Shown: positions 10,461-22,373 of the stretch, one piece after another
Layout of the letters: each line of letters opens with the position of its first letter
How positions within the stretch are numbered: position 1 is the first letter of the stretch
Source: Notospermus geniculatus
Lineage: Eukaryota > Nemertea > Pilidiophora > Heteronemertea > Lineidae
DNA length: 64,000 bases
Assembly: GCA_002633025.1 (NCBI GenBank)
Contig: NMRB01000039.1
Location: forward strand, 465,638 to 529,637
Reading direction: 5' to 3'
Position numbers and translations under genes: made by a program
Notes under the pieces: model-generated
Seen by the model: the letters and a program-made list of their open reading frames with translations, nothing else
Databases searched by the model: none
Told to the model about the DNA's origin: nothing

Positions 10461-11587
10461 GTGCGCTAGAAATCAGCGAAACGATTATGAGTATAATAAC
10501 CTTTATGCCATCATTATCTCTATTTTCATTGAAGGCGTCAAAGCAAATGGCAAAATTGCACTGCATTTCAACATTGCTTTGGAAAATTTTCGGTTCTTCT
10601 TTTCCTGAATCTTATCAGCAATGCTGCATGCATTATGTAAGATACTTGTAGGTTTGGACGTAACTGGTAGAGGACCCGGTGTACAAATTAGTTCACAAAG
10701 ATGTGAATCCTCAATGCCAGAATTCTCATGGATGTGGCGATGACTGTTACAAAACACGAAGGATGAAGTTTTACTGATGGCTACAAGCAACCTCAGCAGT
10801 CATTCATCATTCTGCAATTTGCAGTATCACACAGTCTGACAATCAATTTTCATTTCCACAATCAATCATTCAAGAAGATTTAATAATCTTGAATTATGGA
10901 TTCATTGTAAATGTCTTGGGCAGAACACGTCACACTAACACTTTTTAAAACTGTCTCTCGTTGGAATAATTTCTTCACATTTGGTGAACTATCCCAAGTA
11001 ATCCAATCTTTCAAGGTAGATGATTCTCGCCAATGGAATGACACTTGCATTTGCCATGATGAGGCCATTAAGACTTTGTTGCATGTTTGGGAGCTATTTC
11101 GAACAGAAATGGTGCACAAATGAATAAAACATCACCTTGACGAGCTTCATTTTGTTCATCTGACTTTTCCAGCTACAAGACTTAAGCACGACAATGATTA
11201 TCCTTTACCAAATTTCCAGTCAATTTCAATTTGTTTGTCGATTTAGAAGGGGCAACTTATTACTGTGGAAAGTCCAATGTTCTCCATCAGGAAAGCAGCT
11301 GAACTTGTATTGCGTCAAAGGAGGCCTTTCCTGGGCACACGCTCTTCTGAGCAACAAAGAACATCACCTGGAAATTGTACGGTGGTGGAATGCAAAACGG
11401 GTAGAAAGCATCCTGGGTTAACAGCAATCCATTATTTCTTGTCTAGTCTCTCGGTACTGCATTCAAATCCTTTGGGGCAATGACAAAATGAAAATCGACA
11501 CACAATCTGCTGAAAGCTTTTAAAGTACACCAAAAGACAGAAGATGGAAATGAGAACAGAAGAAGGATGATGACAGTTTTAGATTTA

Positions 11588-11745
11588 CCCACATGTTGAT
11601 CATCATCATCATTACACGACGTCATAACCCTGTTGGGTTTTTGCCGGGGGTAGGGAATCCATGACAGGCTACAGTCCACCTGCATAGGTTCTTTTACTTG
11701 CCCTGGTATATGGACACTTAGGTACAAGGGGCCACAGCTTTTCCC
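11588..11745 (+). repeat. Dispersed repeat copy (CATCATCATCA...CAGTCCACCTG family), unit A
   Basis: Contains the ATCATCATCATCATTACACG run, TTTTTGCCGGGGG, GGCTACAGTCCACCTGCAT and GGTTCTTTTACTTGCCCTGG. It is collinear with 2578-2710 and 15338-15485. Confidence 0.65.
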
Positions 11746-11797
11746 ATCCGATGGACTGATTGGGGGAGGGGGAGCATGCCGAAAAGAAAACATTTAA

Positions 11798-12045
11798 AGA
11801 TAATGTATCACGGGTATTTTCGCGGGCCACGAAAATCATTGTTTATTTACATTTTGTTTGTTTATGTCTAGTCTTTCTTTGTCTTATGAGTAATTTATTG
11901 GAGGCATACCCCTCGAGAAATTCTTTTGATACCGAAAGTATTCAATTCGGTGGGTTGGCATATTCCAAAAGTCCAAAATAACATAATGTAAACATTGATG
12001 TTTACAAACATTGAATGTAAACAATGAAGTCGTGATACATTATCT
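11798..12045. mobile_element. MITE with TTAA target duplication, unit A
   Basis: The ends AGATAATGTATCACG (11798) and CGTGATACATTATCT (to 12045) are perfect inverted repeats, flanked by TTAA at 11794-11797 and 12046-12049. Subterminal TTGTTTACAT-like blocks also face each other. A TTAA duplication is characteristic of piggyBac-type transposition, but the terminal sequence is not one I know for piggyBac. The element is 248 bp with no coding capacity. Confidence 0.75.
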
Positions 12046-13507
12046 TTAATTATATGAAGTGGACTCATGTATCTGAATAATGGAATAAAGGACATAGCAT
12101 TGGAGACAATAAGCTTTTGAAAATAATGCACCATTTTATGAGACACTATAGGAAACCAGACAACAAGAATATAGGTCTGCCACTGCTGAGTGGCTCAACA
12201 AATATTTATGCATTTATGACTTCCCACGAGGTGACACGCAGACATTATCTTCAATACACATCTGACAGCTTGCCGATGAACGTGAACTACTGCATCTACT
12301 TTACCAAACTGGGCTGACACAATCTAATGGCATTCACACCCAACTGCTTGAATTTCATGTAAAAACAAACAGGGAATTCAGGCAACCATGAGAAATGGAA
12401 AGCAATCAAATTTGATGGGATTGATAAGACATAAAATTGACATCTATTAGCAGGCAGTTTATAGTTTTTGCTTGTTTTTCATGAAAATGAGGCAGAATTG
12501 ATGGAAATTTCCCATTAAATGAAGGAACTGTCAGTTGCTTTTTGTTGGGAGACAACGAGTGAACCTGTGTCGTAAGTGTCTTTGCCCTTGTGTTGCGAAT
12601 GAATAATTATGGAAGGGAATTTTGTCATATCCTCTTCCATATCAGTATGCAGTCTGAAACAAAAATAACACTTATGTCTACACAGGTCGAAGAAGGAAGC
12701 ACCCACAGCATTCTTGTTCTTTTGATGTTATATCACATCACAGCCCAGTGAGAAAGTACCAAATGTTTTGAGATACATAGTGAGACCAAAGAGCATCATA
12801 AGAAAAGAATATGTGACTGGAGGCTTCTGTATACACAGACAGACGATATGGAAGCCTGATTGGTGTAGCATAAAATGTACCATTGGAAAAAAAAGAGTCA
12901 TGTTTCATAAAGAAGTTTTCTTCTTGTGTAATTTCCGAAAGGAAATATAAATAACTCTTTGATATCAGATCAAAAGGATTCTGCCTTTGAGAGAAGAAAT
13001 ATCAACGCCGAAAGATTTTTTGAAGATATTGCTTTGAGTAAATTATGGGTGATGTAGGATTTTGTTGAAATAGTGAATGGAATCTGCACCCCCAACATAG
13101 AATTACATAACTTAGCAAAACAATTGGTCTTTAATAATGATGAAACAAATGAATGGCTCAGGGCAAGATATTTTCTTCACTGATATACCCTTTATTCCTT
13201 CATTTTAAAGCGTTTTTAGATATCTTCACATCACCATTATTGTAAATAAAACTGACGTGTTTTTTTAGCATAGAATCCAACTTTTATGACTTGGCTAGAC
13301 CAAGTAAGAGAATGCAACACGCTCACAGCTGGAGAGCATTGAGATTACGATGAAAAACAAGAATATTTTCCTTGCTTGGTGTAGCAACAGATGATTGTGC
13401 ACTGAGCAATACCTTCACCATCACACCTGAATCAACTCTCCTCTGGCAGTCTAGTTTGGCGAACATATGAACAGTCACCAAAATGATGGCACTCAAAGGA
13501 ACTATAC

Positions 13508-13620
13508 TGGAATCAATGAAACGAAAAGAGAACACATGATGTCAATTATCTGTTCAATACCAGATGTTGGTGGTGGGGGGGGGGGGGGTCTGTCCCTCAA
13601 GGCATGCTCAAGAACAACAG
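13508..13620. other. 113-bp block with a 14-G run, resolved only in copy B
   Basis: Lies between ACTATAC and ACATACAGGG and contains GGTGGT followed by 14 consecutive G (13575-13588). Copy A has only an N here, so presence or absence in A cannot be decided. Confidence 0.6.
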
Positions 13621-13622
13621 AC

Positions 13623-14014
13623 ATACAGGGTGGCCAAAAAGAAGATACAAGCATACTTCGATCCACTACCCTGAACTCAAACCACCAGTATGAATGGACA
13701 GAGAATCTTGTAGGAGAAAAATAACACAAGCATTCATGATTCGGTCCAGACGTATTAGCTCCAGAGGCTTTTTTGTGAAGCAAAGTCTGAAGTCCTTTAT
13801 GAACTTTACCGGTTAAGCCCGAATTCAGTTGACCAAGGGCCTCAATTTTGGTTCAGAAAATAGGGTCTGGAGCTTGAACCACTGGACTGAATCGGGATAT
13901 CTTGGTGTCTTCTTTTTTTATAAAGATTTTCCATCCATCCCATCGCTACATAAAATTTGAGGCTTGGGTAGTGGAAGTAATATGCTTGTGTATTTGTTTT
14001 TTGGGCCAACGTGT
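13623..14014. mobile_element. Tc1/mariner-like non-autonomous element, copy in unit B
   Basis: Duplicate of the element at 9349-9733. It has the same TACAGGGTGGCCAAAAAG left end and TTTTTTGGGCCAACGTGTA right end, differing by scattered substitutions and small indels. Confidence 0.55.
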
Positions 14015-15337
14015 ATACTACATATACCACCATGGCAGGTGGAATACCATCGATTCCATGTTGGTGTAGCTGCATGGAGACTGACACACATGCACATCCT
14101 TTGCAGATTCATCAACAATATGAGTTGACGGATGACTTAAGCTGAAAATTACAGAAAAGCAGAACAAGATCAAAACGAGTCTTTCTAGCCTCTTATAGTG
14201 CGCTAGAAATCAGCGAAACGATTATGAGTATAATAACCTTTATGCCATCATTATCTCTATTTTCATTGAAGGCGTCAAAGCAAATGGCACAATTGCACTA
14301 CATTTCAACATTGCTTTGGAAAATTTTCGATTCTTCTTTTTGTGAATCTTATTAGCAATGCTGCATGCATTATGTAAGATACTTGTTGGTTTGAAAGTAA
14401 CTGGTAGAGGACCCGGTGTACAAATTAGATCACAAAGATGTGAATCCTCAATGCCAGAATTCTCATGGATGTGGAGATGACTGTTACAAAACACGAAGGA
14501 TGAAGTTTTACTGATGGCTACAAGCAACCTCAGCAGTCATTCATCATTCTGCAATTTGCAGTATCACACAGTCTGACAGTCAATTTTCATTTCCACAATC
14601 AATCATTCAAGAAGATTTAATAATCTTGAATTATGGATTCATTGTAAATGTCTTGGGCAGAACACGTCACACTAACACTTTTTAAAACTGTCTCTCGTTG
14701 GAATAATTTCTTCACATCTGGTGAACTATCCCAAGTAATCCAATCTTTCAAGGTAGATGATTCTCGCCAATGGAATGACACTTGCATTTGCCATGATGAG
14801 GCCATTAAGACTTTGTTGCCTGTGATGTTTGGGAGCTATTTTGAACAGAAATGGTGCACAAGTGAATAAAACATCACCTTGATGAGCTTCATTTTGTTCA
14901 TCTGACTTTTCCAGCAACAAGACTTAAGCACGACAATGATTATCCTTTACCAAATTTCCAGTCAATTTCAATTTGTTTGTCGATTAGAAGGGACAGCTTA
15001 TTACTGTGGAAAGTCCAATGTTCTCCATCAGGAAAGCAGTTGAACTTGTATTGCGTCAAAGGAGGCCTTTCCTGGGCACACGCTCTTCTGAGCAACAAAT
15101 AACATCACCTCGAAATTGTACGGTGGTGGAATGCAAAACGGGTAGAGAGCATCCTGGGTTAACAGCAATCCATTATTTCTTGTCTAGTCTCTCGGTACTG
15201 CATTCAAATCCTTTGGGGCAATGACAAAATGAAAATCGACACACAATCTGCTGAAAGCTTTTAAAGTACACCAAAAGACAGAAGATGGAAATGAGAACAG
15301 AAGAAGGATGACGATAGTTTTAGATTTACCCACATGT

Positions 15338-15485
15338 TGATCATCATCATCATTACACGATGTCACCCGGTTGGTTTTTGCCAGACGTAGGGAGTCCACG
15401 ACAGGCTACAGTCGACCTGCATACATGTAGGTTCCTTTACTTGCACTGGTATATAGACACTTAGGTACAAGGGGCCACAGCTTTT
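15338..15485 (+). repeat. Dispersed repeat copy (CATCATCATCA...CAGTCCACCTG family), unit B
   Basis: Duplicate of 11588-11745 with a few small deletions. Keeps GGCTACAGTCGACCTGCATA and the adjoining TTCCTTTACTTGC block. Confidence 0.6.
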
Positions 15486-15539
15486 CCCATCCGATCTACT
15501 GATTGGGGAGGGGGAGCATGCCGAAAAGAAAACATTTAA

Positions 15540-15785
15540 AGATAATGTATCATGGGTATTTTCGCGGGCCACGAAAATCATTGTTTATTTACATTTTGTT
15601 TGTTTATGTCTAGTCTTTCTTTGTCTTTGAGTAATTTATTGGAGGCATACCCCTCGAGAAATTCTTTTGATACCGAAAGTGTTCAATTCGGTGGGTTGGC
15701 ATATTCCAAAAGTAAAAAAAACATAATGTAAACATTGATGTTTACAAACATTGAATGTAAACAATGAAGTCGTGATACATTATGT
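15540..15785. mobile_element. MITE with TTAA target duplication, unit B
   Basis: Second copy of the 11798-12045 element, still flanked by TTAA (15536-15539 and 15786-15789). It was carried along by the segmental duplication rather than inserted independently, because the flanks also match. Confidence 0.75.
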
Positions 15786-16112
15786 TTAATTAAATGAAGT
15801 GGACTCATGTATCTGAATAATGGAATAAAGGGTATAGCATTGAGACAATAAGATTTTGAAAATAATGCACCAGTTCATGAAATACTATAGGAAACCAGAC
15901 ATAAGATAAAAGAATAAAGGTCTGCCACTGCTGAGTGGCTCAACAAATATTTATGCATTTATGACTTCCCATGAGGTGACACGCAGACATCATCTTCAAT
16001 ACACATCTGACAGCTTGCCAATGAACGTGAACTACTGCATCTACTTTACCAAACTGGGCTGACACAATCTAATGGCATTCACACCCAACTGCTTGAATTT
16101 CATGTAAAAACA

Positions 16113-16773
16113 TTGATAACCGACTATCACAAGTTACAACCCGAGTTATTGAGGATACGCAATGTGACAAAGAGCAAAGATTGTCTATGTTTCATCATTC
16201 TATAATGTTTCTTGTTTCCCAATGACTGAAACCATGTTTAGCCTACCTGACACCTCCATTGAATCTAAACATTACCCACTCAAACAACAATTCTATGGAA
16301 AGGTCACACATTGACATTTGCACTGTGATCCTCTCTGAAAGTGTCTTTGAAAGGAAAGAAGGCCAATGGTGAAAAGCACACTAGGCACATAATAGGCATA
16401 ACTGATGTAGTCTGGTGCACATGATGTACTTCATGTAGTACATGTTTCCTAGTTCTCAGAAATGAATCTCACTTTCTTATAATCCCATTGTCATGTTGAT
16501 TAAAGCAACAAACAGCAGTAACTATCAACCAAGTTTTTTTCATGAAGTTTCGCTTAGTTGTTGTAATCATCGTTAACTGATTTTTAAGGCAAACTCTTCG
16601 GATGAAATATGATATATTTTCTGAAATTAAGTGTAAAAATTCACCAGAAACGACAACATCTGAGATGGTACTGTAAACAACAAGTTGGTAAAGAACAGTG
16701 TAGCAACAATCCATCATCTTGTACCTTGTTGCAAGGTGCGCAGTTGTTTGTATGCTAACCATCCTGGTGAACT
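16113..16773. other. Non-coding stretch between the two duplications
   Basis: Unique-looking AT-rich sequence. A short self-complementary word, GTACTTCATGTAGTAC, is present near 16427. No gene is recognised. Confidence 0.45.
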
Positions 16774-17952
16774 TTATCTGGCCTTATCTCCTTTAACTGA
16801 ACGATAAAGATTTAAATCTGAGATAAAGCCTCCATTCAAGCAAGCTGTGATTGAAAGGCCATTTGAACTCAAGTCATGATAGCACCTGCTGATTTTAATC
16901 GCAAAGAAAACTAATATCGATACCAGCTAATTACTGATCAGCTTGCAAATGTAAAGGTTGCACAGTATAGGACCTTAGTCCAAATATGGTAAGGCATGTA
17001 TGTATGCACCAACTGAAAGCACTAAGTCCTCTTTTAAAAACCACCTTATTTTAAAATAGATCTTGGCACAAAATTTTGATGATACACAGTATATTTGCAC
17101 TTGTTTTTAACTCCACTTCAAAAAAACACTCAGGATGAACGAGTGCTTTACCAATCAACTGTCACACATGCAACTCTAAAATGTTGACATTATCCTGCAA
17201 TGATGGTTAAAGAACTCTTCCTGTAACTCCAAGGAGACAGTGGTTTCCATGGCTTCTCTTTTGAAATCTCATCAAAAGGTTCTGAAAAGGATGCGTCTCA
17301 CAACTGATGCTTGTCCATTCCAGCACTTGTGTCTTTGTCAACATAAAGAAAGATTAAGATTAAACACAAAAGTTCAGAACTCATGCTAAAAGATGTATCT
17401 TTTTCTGAGACCAAGTGCGAAGAGAGGCAGAGAAACTGTGAACATCCTTGTGAATTCCTGGAAGCCTGAGGGTCTAATGTCTGGTGTTGATTCTATTGCA
17501 ACATGATTTGAAGATGGTTGAACATGATTGAATGCCATTTGGGTGTTTTTCTTTTTTTTTAATCTGAGGGCACATGATGAATAAATGGGACCCATCTGCC
17601 TTGTTCCATGTTCTTTTCGACAGCTGGTCAGCATTTGACTGTCTATGACATAATGTTCATTTAATCAATCGATAAGACAGTCCACAAAGACCCTTTAAAG
17701 AACCATTCCAAGATTATGCACGGACCGTTTTTACATCGTTTCCAATTTTGATATTTTAAATACAATCAAGGCCAACACCTGTATCTTCTGCCGAGTATTT
17801 GTTCTTTGAGAGTGCAACACATGGATGTATGCATTAAGTACTCAAGCTGAAATTGAAACATTAATAGCCTACCATATGCCTAGGAAGATACAGCTAGATT
17901 ATGGCCGGAATGAAATCATTTCAACTTCAATCATTTCAACACCTTAAATTCC
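16774..17952 (+). repeat. Second tandem duplication, copy 1 (1179 bp)
   Basis: The sequence from TTATCTGGCCTTATCTCC to CACCTTAAATTCC is repeated immediately downstream. The copies look about 96-97% identical, with small indels and no large block difference. It is non-coding. A short inverted pair (GCCTTATCTC and GAGATAAAGCC) lies near the start of each copy. Confidence 0.9.
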
Positions 17953-19126
17953 TTATCTGGCCTTATCTCCTTCAACTGAACGATAAAGATTTAAATCTGA
18001 GATAAAGCCTCCATTCAAGCAAGCTGTGATTGAAAGGCCATTTGAACATGATAGCACCTGCTGATTTTAATCGCAAAGAAAACTAATATCGATACCAGTT
18101 AATTACTGATCAGCTTGCAAACGTAAAGGTTGTACAGTATAGGACCTTAGTCCAAATATGGTAAGGCACATGCACCAACTGAAAGCACTAAGTCTTCTTT
18201 TAAAAACCACCTTATTTTAAAATAGATCTTGGCGCAAAATTTTGATGATACACAGTATATTTACACTTGTTTTTAACTCCACTTCAAAAAACAACACTCA
18301 GGATGAAAGAGTGCTTTACCAATCAACTGTCACACATGCAACTCTAAAATGTTGACATTATCCTGCAATGACCGTTAAAGAACTCTTCCTGTAACTCCAA
18401 GGAGACAGTGGTTTCCATGGCTTCTCTTTTGAAATCTCATCAAAAGGTTCTGAAAAGGATGCGTCTCACAACTGATGCTTGTCCATTCCAGCACTTGTCT
18501 CTTTGTCAACATAAAGAAAGATTAAGATTAAACACAAAAGTTCAGAGCTCATGCTAAAAGATGTATCTTTTTCTGAGGCCAAGTGCGAAGAGAGGCAGAG
18601 AAACTGTGAACATCCTATCTTGTGAATTCCTGGAAGCCTGAGGGTCTAATGTCTGGTGTTGATTATTGCAACATGATTTGAAGATGGTTGAACATGAGTG
18701 AATGCCATTTGGGTGTTTTTCTTTTTTTTTTTATCTGAGGGCACATGATGAATAAATGGGACCCATCTGCCTTGTTCCATGTTCTTTTCGACAGCTGGTC
18801 AGCATTTGACTGTCTATGACATGATGTTCATTTAATCAATCGATAAGACAGTCCACAAAGACCCTTTAAAGAACCATTCCAAGATTATGCACGGAACTTT
18901 TTTACATCGTTTCCAATTTTGATATTTTAAATACAATCAAGGCCAACACCTGTATCTCCTGCCGAGTATTGGTTCTTTGAGAGTGCAACACATGGATATG
19001 CATTAAGTACTCAAGCTGAAATTGAAACATTAAATAGCCTACCATATGCCTAGGAAGATACAGCTAGATTATGGCCGGAATGAAATCATTTCAACTTCAA
19101 TCATTTCAACACCTTAAATTCCTTAT
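17953..19126 (+). repeat. Second tandem duplication, copy 2 (about 1170 bp)
   Basis: Head-to-tail copy of 16774-17952. The junction shares TTAT with the sequence at the far end (19123-19126), so 4 bp of microhomology marks the duplication breakpoint. Confidence 0.9.
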
Positions 19127-22100
19127 GGAACAAAGAAAAAATTACCTACATTTTAAATGGCTCGTCCTCTTTTGTGCCATCCAATGAAGAGGCCAGATTT
19201 GACGCCATATCCCATCACTTCCTTTAGATTCTGCCACTACAAACAGACACATATGCCGACACCATCCACTGTGAAAAATACGCAGTCCACACTACCAACT
19301 GAATAATCCTAAACTATTAACATCCAATGAGGGTTTGATCTGTGCTGCACCTTCACCGGCGACCATTGCGACTGACAAAGATGTCTAGAGGGTTGCCAGC
19401 GACAACTGAGGGAGGATACTACGAGCATGCATTCGTTCGTTCACGAGGGATATGATCAATACAGTCAAAGTCTGTAGCTTTCATTTGGCAACCAGGCTAC
19501 AGACTATAGGTGCAGTCGCTCTCAATCGACCACTTAATAGCAATAAGCATGGAGAGTAAACTAAAAGGCATTTTTTATTAAACATCAACATAGCAGCAAA
19601 TATTTTTTATGAGATATTGACCATTCATTTATTACCTTTCTGCTAAAGTGGAAAAAGCATAAGAGCTAAAGCATAAACGGTTCATTACATTATGCATAAG
19701 CGGTGATCATACTGGTGGGTGTGATGGGACTAACTGTCGGTGATAGGTCCTTCAGGGAGAAGAGATTATCCTGTTAAGGGAAGAAGTTTGGCCTGGTGGG
19801 ATGTATACAGCATCAACAGGAATATGAACAAGAGGACTTTGCAGAACATTGGTAACTAGATTATGTAAGGAATGAATGCATCAGTTCTGCTGTCACTGCT
19901 GGCAAGAGAGGGTTCTTAAGACAAGGGAATTGTCCAAATTGCTTACAAGTTATGTGAATACCATTCATGACACATCAGCTACTTAAGGTGTAGCCGATGT
20001 GCTCTTTATCGGGCTTACAGTGGGAAATGTAGTAGAAGGAAAAGAAAGAGCAGAAATTTACAGTCAGCCAAATCTCACTAATCTAAACTGAGTAATCAGC
20101 ACACATTAAAAATTCATCCATTAGGAAGTAATTTTACAAGATACGAGTTTTTACCATGTCCACATTTCATCATGTTTGTCCACTGATTAAAACTACTAAC
20201 AAGCAAGACAGGAAGCGGGATGCTAGTTTTTAGTTTGTGTACTGTGCTGACAGGAGATTTGCCACCTGGTAACTGAAAAGTAGCAGGTAAAAAACAACAG
20301 GTATGGAATTGGAATGTTATAGAAGAATTTAGGGGTGGTTAGGGGTGGTGTGGTACCTAATTTCCTGCAACCACTGTTACGTTCTGCACAAGCCTCTAGG
20401 AATGCTGGAACACAACATCTATGCTACAGATGAAGTATTGGCACTTTCTGTTATGATTTCCGTCTGTGAAAGTGATAATAATGCTGTTACATCACAAGTA
20501 CATATATTTCCAAGTGAGGAATGCAGACTATGAGGACAATGCAGTGTGTGGACATTTCAGCATCCCACTGCAGTAATTACCAAACGTTTCATCAGAATGT
20601 CAAATTCATACTGCAGACTTCAGTTTGTCAAAAGGTAAACTTAATTTTGGTTGCCACTTCAATCCCAAATTCATTTTCCCTGACGAAGAGTCGAGCACAG
20701 TTGAGTTCTTAAAGTTGATATAATCAATTTCAGATAGGTTTATACACCAAATGTCCATTTCAGCTCCAATAACTAGATATATTGATCAGGGGCCAACAAT
20801 GGTTGCTATTTTATTATAGTGGGTGTATTGACTGTATCAACTGCAGTCGTAGACATTGACATTTCCATAAAAAAATGATATTTATATAAAAAGGCAGGGT
20901 GGGGAGGGTAAATAGTTACTTGAATATCAAGTTCTATAAAGTCGAAATCAGTGATTTACTCACTTCATAGAGGCAGAAGCAGCTTTTTTTCAAGGCTACA
21001 TGTAGGCTTACAGCAAGCAAAGGTTAGTGTGCGAGATTTTGACTTAATTACTAGGATGTGTACACGTGGATCACCAGCACCTCAATATTTTTCGTTTGAG
21101 TTTATCTACCGTCTAAGGTATCAACGCAGTCAACATATCAGTGATATATCATCGATAGACTGCTGCTAGCTGATGAAAGCAATTTTTTGTGTTTCATTCT
21201 CAGAATATCTGATGTGAAAGTAATGACATATCGTACACTCAATTCATTCCAATGAGGAACCCGCACTACTTTTTCTGCCAACAGGTTGGCACTCTCAGCG
21301 TTGCAACCAAAGACGTAAAAAACAGACAACTGACTTCGTGTCAAGAAGCACCGCAACATGGAGACATCGAAGAAACGACAACCACTCACAGCACCTCTCC
21401 TTAGCAGTAGTTCAGCAATCCTCATTATAAAACAGAGCCTTAAAAGTGTCAATGTGTGATGACCAAACACAAGCTGTGGGTGGACCAATCATCAAGGAAC
21501 TGGACAAAAATATTTGACTTGGCAGATGAAATAAAATAACTTCTTTCAGAAAATGTGATGGAGCAATAATCCTTTTATTTCTTCTTTGACAAAGAATAAT
21601 TCAATTTGAATTCAATAAAAATTGGGTCAAATTTGTAGACTGTCAGGCAGTCGGTGTAACCTCATCATCAAACGACTGATCAATAACCCACCTGAGGCTG
21701 AAAATCATTTGCTTATTTTAGCACCGATTTACTGTTTATAGACATATTGGATAAAATGAGGAGGCAATTTGGTAATGCAATAATTGACTAATAGAATGCC
21801 AACCAAAAATAGAGGTATTGATTGATTATTAAACTCTGGATGCATGTCTTCTGGCATATTTATTCTTACACCAGATGTAATCAACAGTCCAAGGATGGAT
21901 AAAAAAACACCAGCTCTAAGTCTGCACATCATTAGGAGTTTAAACTGATGCCCGATTCGCATTTTCCCTAAGGCTTCCACAGTAGAAATGGGTACCAAAC
22001 CATGGGCACCAATTATTTTTGGCATTGCTTCTCATCATCATATGGTCAAGACGAAATTTCACGATGACTTGTGCTTTTGTCCTGCTTCATTGGTAATGCT

Positions 22101-22248
22101 TTAGGGTTTCTTTAGGTTCAACTGTCAAGATGTCATTGAGGTGGGAGAAAAAGTATCGGCCATGCCCCAACATGGTATCTTTAGCATTTTTCCACATCAG
22201 CACTAAGATGCAACAAACCACAATGTGTCAAGGCCTTTTTCAGTAGGG
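19127..22248. other. Non-coding stretch, no recognised gene
   Basis: No domain-bearing frame. One 12-bp-arm hairpin at 19971-20001 (CACATCAGCTAC with GTAGCCGATGTG, one mismatch) is the only structure I can support. The 116-codon minus-strand frame at 21138-21488 has no recognisable similarity or splice context. Confidence 0.5.
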
Positions 22249-22373
22249 TTGGTATAATATGCAGGTTGCAGGCTGACTTGCAGGCAATAATATTTCCTAT
22301 AGATTTGACTTTACCATTGAACACTCAACACTGATCCGCCTAACCATTAACCTGCAACCTGCACTTATACCGA
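22249..22373. mobile_element. Short MITE-like inverted-repeat element
   Basis: The left arm GTTGGTATAATATGCAGGTT and the inverted right arm (RC begins GTCGGTATAAGTGCAGGTTG) match over about 25 bp, ending in the shared GCAGGTTGCAGG. Total length is 125 bp with a non-coding centre. No clear target-site duplication. Confidence 0.6.

Larger units (their letters stand above)
8195..12367 (+). repeat. Tandem segmental duplication, copy A (4173 bp)
   Basis: The sequence from AACAGGGAATTCAGGCAACC (8195) to CATGTAAAAACA (12367) is repeated head to tail, immediately abutting, at 12368-16112. The copies look roughly 95-97% identical by eye. Copy A carries 543 bp (9918-10460) absent from copy B and has one N (9344) where copy B has 113 bp. 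Subtracting these, the copies are 3630 and 3632 bp, so they are otherwise collinear. All elements inside (mariner-like copy, CATCATCA repeat, TTAA MITE) predate the duplication. No gene is recognised in it. Confidence 0.9.
12368..16112 (+). repeat. Tandem segmental duplication, copy B (3745 bp)
   Basis: The second head-to-tail copy starts exactly where copy A ends. It lacks the 543-bp block of copy A, contains a 113-bp block at the site of the N in copy A, and otherwise differs by scattered substitutions and small indels. Short open frames inside are the same in both copies without evidence of coding constraint. Confidence 0.9.

Noticed and set aside
21138-21488. 116-codon minus-strand open frame
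   Set aside because: No domain, no splice context, no repeat match. Expected by chance in 64 kb.
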